The translations under genes and the position numbers were made by a program. From positions 1 to 15,642 of the forward strand of contig VKHC01000198.1 of assembly GCA_015143735.1 (NCBI GenBank): DNA of 15,642 nucleotides, written 5' to 3'. The notes under the pieces were generated by a model. It searched no databases, had not been told where the DNA came from, and was given only the letters and a program-made list of their open reading frames with translations. Numbering within the stretch: position 1 is the first letter of the stretch; each line of letters begins with the position of its first letter. The stretch comes from Synura sp. LO234KE (lineage: Eukaryota > Sar > Synurophyceae > Synurales > Mallomonadaceae). This document shows, one piece after another, positions 1 through 9,050 of the stretch.

Positions 1-312
1 GCGACTCTTGTTTCACTGTTGGGTAATCACTTTGCCTATTCACCTCACCGTAATTAACCATAAGATTTTCGGGAAACTCCTTTGAACACAGGGCGTTATC
101 AAAATACTATGAAGAGGGAAGCACTGCTCTGACGCCAAGTGGGGTCGCAAGTAGGAGGGGCTCCTCATTCGGATGCATGAATCTTGAGTCCAAGGAAAGC
201 CATGCTTCATCTACATCAGAGGGAGGAGTTCGTTCTACTCTGGATTGATGAACTTAAGTCCACGGGACCTTACCGTACGGTTGGAATAGACTCTCAAAAA
301 TATTTATTTGCT
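1..312. other. no supported gene
   Basis: Short open stretches occur on both strands, but none shows a recognisable motif, convincing splice signals or unusual structure. A plus-strand frame at 184-411 is antisense to the end of the minus-strand ORF described next and is not supported on its own. Confidence 0.5.
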
Positions 313-752
313 TCAGCGAGAAGTATCCCAGCAACCCTCTGGGGTTTTGATTTGAGCCGCCGCAATCTCGCGGAGTGGGTTAATCAAAATGTCTTGACTG
401 GCTATGGATAAGGGTTGAAATGTGACAGGCAACATTTTAGTGCGAACTTGCTCTACGATGGACTCGGGGCAGATGCGAGACTCGATGCCGGAGAAAGCTA
501 CTGTGAGTTCAAACTTGGTGGAGGTGACTTGAAATGTAAAGCAACTAAGCCACCCGCTTTGGACGTAGATGACCTTGAAAGGGTTGTCATGCTCGGTCTC
601 GTACTGCTTATTAGAGTCCCACATCGGCTCTATTCTGGACATCTGCAACGACTGGGTATCATTCAAAGAGCTCTCCTTTATAGGGGGAGCTCCAAGTCTG
701 CTGAAGCGTCTTCTGAGAGATGTGATGCTGTCTTCAGTTGTTACTCTTTATT
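313..752 (-). CDS. possible uncharacterised ORF or exon, minus strand
   Basis: The minus strand is open for about 146 codons, from just after a TAA near 752 to a TGA ending at 313. The first ATG lies at 666, so a complete gene is not shown; the segment could be an exon or a remnant. The predicted product is hydrophilic to mixed, with an Arg-rich start and the C-terminal residues EGCWDTSR. I recognise no family. The opposite strand is also open for over 100 codons (415-756), which weakens the case. Orientation matches the transposase-like gene further right, but no linking exon could be traced through 780-1500. Confidence 0.25.
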
Positions 753-824
753 GTGAAGAGATTCATGTACCAGAATAAATTTTAAAGCTGTTTGTAATTG
801 TAGTTTGTGAAAAAAGAGGGGGGA

Positions 825-967
825 AACCGGTCCCACTATGCAATTATCTGGCAGTTTTACTGATGATAAACCGGTCGTGATCGGTTTATCTAAGAATATA
901 AACCGGTCTAGATCAGTTTATTTGTGAAGATAAACCGTCCTGGCTGGTTTATTTCAATATATAAACC
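825..967. repeat. cluster of ATAAACCGGTC palindromes
   Basis: Three near-palindromic units lie at 866-889, 898-921 and 930-952, spaced 32 bp apart. Each begins ATAAACCG and ends GGTTTAT or AGTTTAT, so each could form a hairpin with a stem of about 10 bp. Half-units flank the cluster: AAACCGGTCCC near 826 and ATAAACC at 961. Unit 1 is almost perfect, and units 2 and 3 carry a few mismatches. The regular spacing suggests a protein-binding array or a subterminal repeat of a mobile element rather than chance. Confidence 0.75.
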
Positions 968-1774
968 ATGCAAGAGCATTTAATCAATAATTTTGAATCC
1001 AGTATGTTTGAATTTTTTTAGCATTTTCTTCTTACCCCCTGTGAGATGACGTAATCGTTATCGATAATTTAAAAAATTTCGAAGCAAGATTTTTCGTCTC
1101 TACAATACTGTATTCCGACGGACACCCGTCGCGGGTTTCAAACCCAGAATAGAAATTTCAAAATTTCTTCATTTTTGTACATACGTACAATCATATGAGG
1201 GTTCATAATTGTACCAAAAAGACGTACGTACACTTCGCCTATCTAACTTCCAAGGTGGAATGCTTATCATGGACAGCATCGATTCTACCGCTTACTCTCT
1301 TTTCACAAACCCAGTTTATGTTAGTGGAACCTCGAATCATCTTGGAACGGACTCGTTGTTTACTCGTAATTTTCTCGAAAACAAAGTCGTCGTTCCTCGA
1401 TGATTCTCGGTTTTTCCTACATAAACTCTTAGTTTATTGTTTCATTGGACATTCAATCCGCCAGTCTGGTTGAGTAGGCGTAACCAGTACTTCTGCGTTA
1501 GGTACACCACTCGTTTCCGCGGTTACTTAGGATGCATTATCGGTTGATTTTTGGTTGTTGCCCATTACGCTTCCCGTGCAAACAACGTAGTATTAGAAGG
1601 TCGGTCAGCGCCTAGGCTTGACGTCGTTATCTCCTGGGTAGTCAACCCAGTTGTCACGGTACAAGTTATCGATCATGTGGTTAACACACCAGAGCGTCAG
1701 TCAGGTGGTGGGTATGACTGCTTTGTTCCACAGATCTTCTCGTCCATCAGGTGGTCCGCCGTAGACGACACGGA
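968..1774. other. spacer with overlapping short ORFs, no gene supported
   Basis: Several frames are open for 60-90 codons: plus 1195-1473, plus 1209-1403 and plus 1551-1796. They overlap in different frames, and none shows a motif or good splice junctions. On the minus strand, the frame of the possible exon at 1775-2059 continues to about 1500 as short open blocks separated by single stop codons. This could be decayed coding sequence, but the evidence is weak. Two small adjacent hairpins lie at 1117-1130 and 1133-1145. Confidence 0.4.
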
Positions 1775-2059
1775 TCAAAGACTCCCTTTACAGTAATGCA
1801 TAGTCACTAGCAGAATTGCAAGACTCTTTGGATGAGACCGTGAGTATTCATTCGTGAAGCTGGGTACGGGCAGAGTAGAGCAATATGCGTGGCTCAGTTT
1901 GCTCTTACCAGCTGGGTCAATCAATGGAGAAGCGCTTTTACTGCCTAACTTGTTCGCCGCCTCTACTTTAGCCGCTCTGCTCAGCCTTGCGGTACCCGAG
2001 GTCCTGAAGTCTTGTGCTACAGCGGACGTCTCTGCATCGGTTTCTCTGTTATTACGTTT
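1775..2059 (-). pseudogene. possible last exon of the transposase-like gene
   Basis: On the minus strand, a good acceptor (CTTATGTTTAG, ending at 2060) is followed by 94 open codons and then TGA at 1777-1775. The predicted peptide is hydrophilic and rich in Lys, Ala, Ser and Thr, for example SRAAKVEAANKLGSKS, in the style of the preceding exon. The previous exon ends at 2407 in phase 0 on CAG|GTAATT, and this exon opens in phase 0, so the two would join in frame across a 347-bp intron. That intron would be far longer than the others and contains the palindrome at 2286-2372. No domain is recognised, so the link is inferred from phase and splice signals only. Confidence 0.4.
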
Positions 2060-2406
2060 CTAAACATAAGTTTCATGGGCAAAACAATTCAAATATATTT
2101 ATATTTATTATATTAATTGTTTGCATATTTTACCACGTATCGCTCAGCGGCGTGTGTGCACTTCCCCGTACTGGTGTCAGCAGAAGTTCTCTTTCTTTTG
2201 CCACGTTGAATGCAAGCTGACTTCAAAACACACTTGCGTAACAGTTTCAAAATACTATTTGTACCTAGAAGGGTAAAGCGCGTTAGAGGGTACAGTTTCA
2301 GTAAACCTTTTAGTTTAAACTATTCTTTAAGTTTAAACAGATGTAAACCCCGTTTACTTAACCTGTACCCTCGCCCATTCCATCACCAGAAATAGTCATA
2401 AATTAC
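2060..2406 (-). other. putative large intron or 3' flank holding a palindrome
   Basis: On the minus strand this stretch runs from a CAG|GTAATT donor to a TTTAG acceptor. It is AT-rich between 2075 and 2140. If it is an intron it is the longest in the gene. If it is not, the gene ends soon after 2407 and this is its 3' flank. Confidence 0.35.
2286..2372. repeat. imperfect 87-bp palindrome
   Basis: The outer arms GAGGGTACAG (2286-2295) and CTGTACCCTC (2363-2372) are perfect reverse complements. Inside them AGTAAAC (2300-2306) pairs with GTTTACT (2352-2358), and two AGTTTAAAC-like blocks lie near the centre. The whole could fold into a long stem with an AT-rich loop. It resembles a small foldback or MITE-like insertion, or the end of a mobile element. 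No target-site duplication was identified. Confidence 0.7.
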
Positions 2407-3353
2407 CTGTAATACAGCGCATTCAACCACAGAATTTGCAGTATGTTCTTCAAGTAGATCCGCAACCTGATCTTCATCATCATTGAGCGAGCAACCACTG
2501 CTCCATCGGTGGACAACGGTCACAGTGTCTTCGTTCCAAGACACAGTCGGTTGTCCCTCCCAATTTTCTAAATTGTCTCCAACGGAGGAGTCATCATCAC
2601 TTTCAGCCGCTGCGGGATTCGAGCGACTGCATTGCGCAACGGTCAGTACTCTCTTTGGCTGTGCAATAGTCTCAGTCGCACTTGCCATCGGTGCAGCGAC
2701 ACCCGAAGGTTCTAACTTAACTTCTTTGGCCTCTTTGGCACGCGTTCTGATATCTTGTTGGGATTTCGGTTCCGCTGCCTGCTGAGTATTATTTCCCATT
2801 TCGTCGCGATTGACCGGAGTAACCACAACGGCGTCAGGAATTCCCCTGGCATTATCCTGACCGTCAATCTGACCACCTCTACCGCCGTTACGCCCCACTT
2901 TAACACGATCATTACTATCACCTGCACTAACCTGGCGGGTGGTAGGGCTACATTCTCACCTTTTTGCCTCTCGTACAGCCCTCTTCGCGGCTTGCTGTTC
3001 GCGTATGATCTCCTTGTTCCGGTCTCGTGTTACCACACATGCAGGCGCCTTCTCGCGAGGTAATAGCTCAGCCCGGACACCTCTACGGTTGACGATGTGG
3101 GCCTAATTATACGTGAAGTAAACGATCAATAACAATATAATTTTGATTCAAGGACTACCTCAACCGTTCCTGTAGTACTAAGTTCCACGCCGATGAATAG
3201 AATTGACTTAAATGGTATATGCAAGTACCCTCCGAGAACGTTATTTACGTATTCATTGAGTCATCCGAAACTGGAACTAAAGGAGTAAAATCGTCCCAAT
3301 CTTGATGGCAAGACGTTGTCAGTCTTTTTTTACTTCCTCAAGTATCTTTAATG
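2407..3353 (-). pseudogene. transposase-like gene, C-terminal exons 11-13
   Basis: Exon 11 (3353-3159) reads LKILEEVKK up to a seven-A run, then LTTSCHQDWDDFTPLVPVS in the next frame, then EYVNNVLGGYLHIPF and FIGVELSTTGTVE in a third. It joins in phase 0 across a 56-nt intron to exon 12 (3102-2960), with HIVNRRGVRAELLPREKAP and NKEIIREQQAAKRAVREAK, a basic helical segment. A 45-nt intron in phase 2 leads to exon 13 (2914-2407), a long hydrophilic, disordered-looking region with GRNGGRGG and an acidic SDDDSSVGDN block. Exon 13 ends at CAG|GTAATT. These C-terminal parts match no domain I recognise; they follow the core in the same transcript direction. Confidence 0.6.
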
Positions 3354-3396
3354 CTAAAATTAACGAAGAATATAACAGCTATTGCGTATTCCTTAC

Positions 3397-4054
3397 CTTC
3401 GCGTATCTACATACGGATCCACTGTTGAAAGGCGCGACTTTGACTTTACTTCCCGGCTTTGCGCCCGCTTTAAACAGAGAAATTCCCGAGCCATCTTGAT
3501 AGTGCCACACACACTAGATGACATGGGCTGATATTGGGACGTTTTTGTCATATAGCCAATATCAGTAGGTTCCATTTTCCGAAGCTCAATAGCTTCATCT
3601 TGAGCGTATCTTCTATACTGCACTTTCACACCAAGTGGATACTTGGGGCATACCTGCACGGATATAGTGGTATATATACATATATACTTTAATAGTATTC
3701 GAAGTCATGAGAAGTTGACTCACCCCCGTCTTCCGCTTTCTCAAAACTGAATTGGTGCTGGTTGTAGTTCATCTTACAATATCTTGCAAATTTTTTATCT
3801 GTGAATAAAAAAAAACATAGAAAATTACGCAAAGTATATTTAACAGTCTCTGCCAATTGACCAAGCATCGGAGCACAAAACTTGACGTAATCAGGAATAG
3901 CGAAGAGGTCATAAACTTGCGAGTCTTTTTCAGCACGCCCTGCAGCCATTAGAGCTTCACAATTCGTTTGTACCCTTGTGGAGTCAAACAATGTTATCCC
4001 TGAACTTTTTCCATATGTGTGCAAACACTGCGTCTATATCCTCATGAGTATGAC
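3397..4054 (-). pseudogene. transposase-like gene, exons 8-10
   Basis: Exon 8 (4054-3829) completes GHTHEDIDAVFAHIWKKF across an 86-nt intron (4140-4055) in phase 1; HTHEDID is the most diagnostic motif. After a frame change near 3995 it continues FDSTRVQTNCEALMAAG and DLFAIPDYVKFCAPML. A 30-nt intron (3828-3799), almost all T on its own strand, joins in phase to exon 9 (3798-3724), which contains KKFARYCKMNYNQHQFSFEK. Exon 10 (3653-3397) reads YPLGVKVQYRRYAQDEAIEL and then KTSQYQPMSSSVCGTIKMA, ending at GAAG|GTAAGG. The exon 9-10 junction is one base out of phase. GHTHxDID followed later by PxGVKxxYRxYA agrees with the DUF7869 family as I remember it. Confidence 0.68.
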
Positions 4055-4140
4055 CTAAGAGCAACACAATTGGATTAGAATTGAAAGTCGTCATGCGTTG
4101 CTATAGAGCAAACCGATATCTATTAGAGGAGATATATTAC

Positions 4141-5207
4141 CTACGGGAAGCCGATTCACGATGATCTTCTTGGTCAAGCCCTTAGCAATAGGAAGCTAGT
4201 TTTGCGGTATTCTCGCTTCCACTGTCTATCTGAATAAATATGGTGTTGGGGAGCCTCCCTACATCTTGTATACACCTGGTTTAAAATGGATATACTAGTA
4301 CCCGTAGGGAAGAAATGTGTTTGAAGTACGAAATGAGTTATCTGTTCTCTAAACCGCCCAACAGGCTATGTATTGCTAGGTTACTCCCCGTACCAACATT
4401 TTCAAACGTGCGAAATATGCTAATTTTGCGTCCGTGTTCCAACACACCCTGAAAGTGCTGCGTAAGCTTTTCGGGAAATGTTGCCAAGTTTGCCTGCCAT
4501 GGAAGCTCGCGATGAACTTGAGCCATACCATCCGTTATTATGCTCATATACTCCTTAGAATTTTCCCGAGCTAGGCGTCTGCGACGGAGGAATGGAAAAT
4601 TTCAACAGGCGGCGGGAAATATATTTAAAGTCTTTAAATACAACTCTCAACTGCGCTCGAAATAAAGCTGCCTCTCCTTCATGTAGAAACTGCGATGCAA
4701 CAGGATAAGCTCATTTACCTTTTCCTTTACATCCTTTTTGCCAGACGCAGAAGCGTTACACCGAATTTCACTAAGCATAGCACACATATTACATTTTCCA
4801 GATATGAGTTTAAATTTTCTTATTTTTACAAAAGGGTAAAGGGCATCCCAAAGCTTATTAAACTACGTTCTACACAAAATACTCTGATTATCATTTCCCA
4901 AAGCGTTCTGTTCTTCCAAATCCCGAACATAGTTCTGATAAACCGAGTAGCTGGTGTATTGATCGCCTAAGTGAACCTCGCCAGCACTATTGGGCATGGG
5001 TTCTCCTAGAAATAGTAGGAATAATTCTCAAAATCAGAAACAATTATTGTAAGTAATAGTATTTAGTTAGTCGATGATGTGTAAGCCAGTAAACGAATTC
5101 AATGAAAATAACCTAGTACGACCTGATCAACAATTAGAAGCTCACCTGTATTTCTTCATCCATGTCCAGTAGTGCAACGCTTCGTCAGTATCCGGTACAA
5201 CCATAGC
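4141..5207 (-). pseudogene. transposase-like gene, exons 4-7 with the catalytic-like core
   Basis: Exon 4 (5207-5146) reads AMVVPDTDEALHYWTWMKKY and joins exon 3 in phase 0 across a 70-nt intron carrying CTGACTAAC. Exon 5 (5005-4652) contains GEVHLGDQYTSYSVYQNYV, one in-frame TAG, then FNKLWDALYPFVKI, a CxxC in KCNMCAML, and HRSFYMKERQLYFER. Spliced in phase 1 to exon 6 (4570-4355), it continues TRENSKEYMSIITDGMAQ, FPEKLTQHFQGVLEHGRK and FRTFENVGTGSNLAIHSLL. Exon 7 (4258-4141) gives LPNTIFIQIDSGSENTAK, then after a frame change GLTKKIIVNRLPVG. The Asp of DGMAQ and the Asp/Glu of IDSGSEN are candidate metal-binding residues of an RNase H-like fold; this is inferred from family resemblance. Confidence 0.7.
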
Positions 5208-5277
5208 CTGTAGCTGAGCGAGGCAGTAAATTAATCATAGTTAGTCAGTAGCCAGCATTTATGCACTGGTACAATAC

Positions 5278-5973
5278 GAAGTCTCCGAGTACCGTATCTA
5301 CGCACGAACAATCAAGACCATAATCTTCAAACACCAAGGATTTGGCCTCGTGAATATTGTTTAATGGCTTAATTCTTCCATTTCCAGCATCTAATCCGTT
5401 CAGAACATCAATATCAGGAGGTAATTCTAGATTCTGACCTTTGTGATCCCATCTTCCCTGTACGATTTTTCGATCTTTAAATATCTTCTGTAAATGTTCG
5501 AACTTATCTATTGTTATGTTATAAGCGCTAGCAAACGTTTTTTGACAGACATCCGAAACCCTAAGATCATCAAACTGATATTGATTCCGCCGATGTGATA
5601 CTTAAAACCTAAGCGACCACGTGCTCCCACTGAAAAGAGAAGTAAGCTTTTAGTTTTTACATAAACCATTGTAGGCGTTCCTTCTTGGATGCAGATATAC
5701 CATTGATCTGTGACTCGAAATACTTAAGAATTTTGGTTGTTTTATCAAAATCTAAATTTCCCTCGTCATCTTTGACTGGCAAACAGTTCCAGTTGCAACA
5801 TTGCAAAAAATAAAGGTTGCCATTTTTTATACCCCCTATATTATCAAAATATCGAATAAGGTAAAAGAAAAGAGCTGTTGAAAATACTCACGAAAGAAAG
5901 GAAAGGCCTTGAAATTGATAAAAAAATTGCAAATTTTATATTCTTGACTTAAAATATTTGGTGCCACTAGCAT
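5278..5973 (-). pseudogene. transposase-like gene, N-terminal exons 1-3
   Basis: Exon 1 (5973-5892) starts MLVAPNILSQEYKICNFF and ends in phase 1 at TTTC|GTGAGT. A 56-nt intron leads to exon 2 (5835-5661), which contains QCCNWNCLPVKDDEG and ends KKERLQWF in phase 2. A 31-nt intron with a perfect polypyrimidine acceptor follows. Exon 3 reads GARGRLGFKYHIGG in one frame, then changes frame and stays open for over 100 codons with VCQKTFASAYNI, GRWDHKGQ and NNIHEAKSLVFEDYG. The VC-x4-F-x2-Y block followed by a helical stretch is, from memory of the family, typical of the region before the catalytic core in DUF7869-type proteins. The exon 2-3 join is one base out of phase. Confidence 0.65.
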
Positions 5974-6503
5974 TTCTAAAATATATTAAGTTGTAAGTCA
6001 TTTGACCTCCACAAGCGACCATAAATTAACCACATTGTGCTATTGTGTTAAAAGCATTGAAAATAACATAACGTAAAGTTTGAAGCAAGAATTCGCTCTT
6101 GGTTCCCAAGAAATTGAGCCAAGTCCTCTTAAATATGCGAAGAGGCACTAGTATCTGCAGAGGGAACAAAAATCCTAAGCCGATTTTTCAAGGCGATTCG
6201 ACGATCTTTCACTTTTACATACGTTTTTCGTGTTCGTTTTCCTCGTATGGTTGTGAATATACATAGAGGTTATATTTGTTTTCGCCGTCGCACATAATTT
6301 CTTGAAGGGAACGCTTATTTGATGAATTTCGTGAGTTGCCGCGAATATAAATATACCCTTTTTGGCATCCCAGGCGCGTAATAGAGGATTATGGAACGGT
6401 AAAACGATTTGAGCGTAAAAGAGGTAAAATTTTTTTACTTATACATACTTAGTTTGAAATTCACAGAAATTAAATTTCAAAAATTCTATCGTAAGAGATT
6501 AGT
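5974..6503. promoter_or_regulatory. divergent intergenic region between the two main genes
   Basis: This 530-bp AT-rich spacer separates the minus-strand start at 5973 from the plus-strand start at 6504, so it should hold promoters for both. A TATA-like TATAAATATA lies at 6345-6354, about 150 bp before the plus ATG. A small hairpin, CTTGG-TTC-CCAAG, lies near 6099-6111. No ORF of note occurs. Regulation beyond shared divergent transcription cannot be read from the sequence. Confidence 0.45.
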
Positions 6504-6993
6504 ATGAACGCAGTCACTCAAAGGACTTGCCTTTGCTATCCGGAAGATCAATCCAAAGCTCCACCAGAGTTAGACCCCAACAACTTCATGAGCGCTTGCT
6601 CTTGCGGAGCGAAACTTTGCAGTATCTGCGCTGGTGATGCTGAATTCGGAAATTCTAGCGGTAATAATTTGCATACTTTAAAAAATTGATTTACTAGAAA
6701 TAGCCTCTACTTCTTGTCGCAGATCTTAAGTGCCGCTTGTGCAAAGAAAATGACAACAAAGAGAAGGTGAACCTTGAGAGTAACACTATGACTTTAAGAA
6801 CGACCTCAGGAGCTGGTACTCCTTGCAGAGTTTTCGTTGAGATTCGCCAGAGTTGCAATATTAAGAAGTTTGACCCTGATGATGATGATGGGCGCTTTTA
6901 CGGTGATTGCCGTGATTGCGTTCTGAAACGAAAAGGACGTCGCGACGAAATCGTAAAGCAACCTCTTAATTATGCAGGTGCGGCGATATTTCA
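6504..6993 (+). CDS. plus gene exons 1-2: Cys-rich N-terminal domain
   Basis: Exon 1 starts at ATG 6504 and exon 2 follows a 62-nt intron (6661-6722, GTAATA to GTCGCAG) in phase 1. Cysteines are arranged as CxC (residues 9 and 11), CxC (32, 34), CxxC (39, 42) and CxxC (56, 59), the last pair spanning the splice junction. A later CRDC follows an acidic DPDDDDG run. This spacing suggests a zinc-binding module related in style to RING or B-box fingers, but no named finger fits exactly. The end of exon 2 is taken at CA|GTAATT (6994), spliced to 7051 after TTTCTAG. Acceptors at 7043 (with donor 6978) and 7080 are also in phase, so this junction is uncertain. Confidence 0.6.
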
Positions 6994-7050
6994 GTAATTT
7001 GTCTTATTGCACTCTCACACATGAAGCTCTATTTGTCTATTAGTTTCTAG

Positions 7051-7704
7051 TACCAAAAGCAATAACTCTTCGGCAAACAGAAGGCCACCAATGACGGCAA
7101 AACTGGTTGCAGCGCCCATCGAAGTGGAGATGGATGTTGTGCATTTTCCCACCAGCGTTACCAACTCTGTACCACAGGATGGCGCGATTTTAAAACAGGA
7201 CGAAAAGGAGGAATGCGCACCTACTGGTCTTCTTGCTCCCGGTAGTACTGCAGAATGTGATATCTTGGAAAATTCCACTGCTGTAATTAAACATTCTTCT
7301 TCCGAGCCGTTTGGAGGAGACGAGAATTCATCCGACACTTCGCAAGAGGACGCGCTTAATACTACTAATGCTAGTTCGAGAAGTTATGAGAGCCCTCTTC
7401 TATTGTCCGTTGTTGAACCTTCTGAGTCTTTAGAATCTCCTAGTCCAGATCCAAGTGCACCACTAAAGTCCCTGAACTATCTAAATTATGATGATGTTCA
7501 ACCTGTCGATCACTTTGATGCATACGATGGTTCTACTTCCGTTTTTTCCACATTGGATGAGGAGGAGGAAATTAAAATTGTTGTGGCTTTACACGATAAG
7601 AATAGAAAAATAATTGTCGCCTTTAAGTCAAGCCAGGAAAAACTGTTACTGTTCCCACTGCTGGTGGAGGAGAAGAGAAGCGCCTGTTCACCACATTATA
7701 CCCA
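7051..7704 (+). CDS. plus gene exon 3: acidic Ser-rich region
   Basis: This exon is open for about 218 codons. It is rich in Ser, Glu, Asp and Pro (for example SSSEPFGGDENSSDTSQED and SESLESPSPDPSAP) and looks disordered; there is no membrane segment or known domain. It ends at CCCA|GTAAGT. The best acceptor (CTTCCCGCAG at 7755) puts the next exon one base out of phase, whereas a poorer one (GGGAAG at 7783) would be in phase. After about 7627 another frame also reads like protein (VKPGKTVTVPTAGGGEEKR), so an indel near here is possible. Confidence 0.55.
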
Positions 7705-7755
7705 GTAAGTGCAACTCTTTTTACTTGCATCCTATTAACTCTTTTCTTCCCGCAG

Positions 7756-8495
7756 CTAACAAATTCTCCAAAGTGATGGGAAGTACTACGGGAGAAACAC
7801 GAACTCCCGAGTGTCTCAGCACTATTATTGTAAAGACTTTTTCGGTGACCAGAACATCCAGCGATACATTTCCATTGAATTTCATGCGTATATATCGACG
7901 TAAGAAAATATTTGATGATTTTGATTGACGTCTTACTTTAAATAGCATCCCTTTTATACCACTAAGGCGTCCAAGACACTTTAGTCATGGGTCTGTGCGG
8001 CTTACGTTGCACTTTAGGAGAGGATGAAGAATTAAAATATGTACTATGTTCTTCGCACTTTGGTAACTGTGTGGCAGGTTAAGGCAAAGCGTTTACTTGC
8101 TTGAGAGTGATGCGATAGAATGTTGGGAAACTATGATAAGGACCGAACAGGGTGCTAGAAGGAAGTACTTTTGCGATACAACCATTCCCTTCAACCTTGA
8201 CAATGTACTGCGATCCTATTTAAGTGATCGTGCAGTCGACCTTCCCAATCCCGTCTTTGATCCATTAAGATATGAGAAGAGGTTTGATGATATTTAAACA
8301 TATACTCCTCCTTATATACTTTCAAACTAGTAGATATGGAAAGGGTAAGGCTGCAAATTACATTGTACCAAATTACAAGGTTGTTTTTGGCGATATTGAT
8401 GCTGACAACCCTCCAATACCTGCCATCATGGCTAACAATAGCGATGCTAGGCTCACTAGAGCATCTGTAGCCGCGTCTTCTACCTCAACAGCTAG
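7756..8495 (+). CDS. plus gene exons 4-7: central region of unknown fold
   Basis: Four short exons join in phase across introns of 67, 56 and 49 nt (7900-7966, 8063-8118, 8282-8330). The product reads NKFSKVMGSTTGETRTPE, then LVMGLCGLRCTLGEDEEL, ECWETMIRTEQGARRKYFC, TTIPFNLDNVLRSYLSDRA and ANYIVPNYKVVFGDIDAD. The mix of hydrophobic and charged residues looks like a folded domain of about 190 residues, but I cannot assign it. The agreement of phase at three successive junctions is strong support for a real spliced gene. Confidence 0.65.
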
Positions 8496-8550
8496 GTATG
8501 TCACTGCATTATTTAAGTGCAATCTAATTCTTCTGTTCTTTTTACCTTAG

Positions 8551-8913
8551 TAGGGAACGCCGTCCTTCTGTAGTTAAGGGACCCGCTAAAAGAGGGAAGG
8601 TGGCTATTTCTACCCAAGCCCGCTCTCGTCAGTCGAGTAATAAACGTAGCGAATCAGTTGCACAATGCGCTTCTTTCCCTGCGGCTAAATTATCGAAGAG
8701 GAGGTCTAGCAATATCCGCGAAGAGAGGAGTGAGTCCTGGGCAAGCAACGGTTGGCACGCAAGTAGACCGAGCTCCCAAATCGATGATGCGTGTCCAGTA
8801 GATCCCGACCAAACCACTTTGCAACCTCATCGCTCGATCGCTCTCCGTTCAACACGCCTAGTGGCACGCGAGGACGCTGACGATGAATCTATCGTCTAGG
8901 TCCCTCCCACGAA
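8551..8913 (+). pseudogene. plus gene exon 8: basic Ser/Arg tail with TAG
   Basis: Joined in phase 2 across a 55-nt intron (8496-8550, GTATGT to TTTACCTTAG). The peptide is basic and Ser/Arg-rich, with SRERRPSVVKGPAKRGK and KLSKRRSSNIREERSES, which could act as a nuclear localisation or nucleic-acid-binding segment (inference). TAG at 8897-8899 closes the frame. In the inverted copy the aligned codon is AAG (14091-14089), and a good GTAAGT donor follows at 8914. The TAG is therefore either the true end of a shortened protein or a nonsense change in a longer one. Confidence 0.55.
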
Positions 8914-9050
8914 GTAAGTGTGGGTATTCAACTCTTTTTCTTTGTTTATTACCACACAATTTTAAACATGTTACTATGTAATTAACTGTTGGATTTTTGG
9001 CAATTTCGAATATATTTGCGCGTCTGACTTGGAAAGTTTACGGTATCAAG

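Larger units (their letters stand above)
2407..5973 (-). pseudogene. DUF7869-type transposase-like gene, multi-exon, frame-broken
   Basis: Thirteen exons can be traced: 5973-5892, 5835-5661, 5629-5278, 5207-5146, 5005-4652, 4570-4355, 4258-4141, 4054-3829, 3798-3724, 3653-3397, 3353-3159, 3102-2960 and 2914-2407. The start is ATG at 5973-5971. Motifs in order are VCQKTFASAYNI, KCNMCAML, KEYMSIITDGMAQ, LPNTIFIQIDSGSEN, GHTHEDIDAVF and YPLGVKVQYRRYA. From family knowledge this order suits DUF7869-type transposon proteins with an RNase H-like core, so a transposase role is inferred. Most junctions agree in phase, but joins 2-3, 4-5, 9-10 and 10-11 are off by one base. Exons 3, 7, 8 and 11 contain frame changes, and exon 5 has an in-frame TAG. 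The gene is therefore decayed, or the sequence carries indel errors. Confidence 0.72.

Noticed and set aside
866-952. CRISPR-like array
   Set aside because: The units are palindromes with very short, AT-rich, non-unique spacers in eukaryotic DNA; there are no cas genes.
1117-1147. tRNA-like fragment with GGGTTTCAAACCC
   Set aside because: It forms two small hairpins, but the T-arm stem is only three pairs and no acceptor or anticodon arms can be found around it.
1195-1796. Plus-strand ORFs of 64-92 codons
   Set aside because: They overlap in different frames with no recognisable domain, and the opposite strand is about equally open.
2483-3063. Plus-strand ORFs at 2483-2785 and 2755-3063
   Set aside because: They are antisense to the spliced minus-strand exons 12-13, which have agreeing phases and coherent composition.
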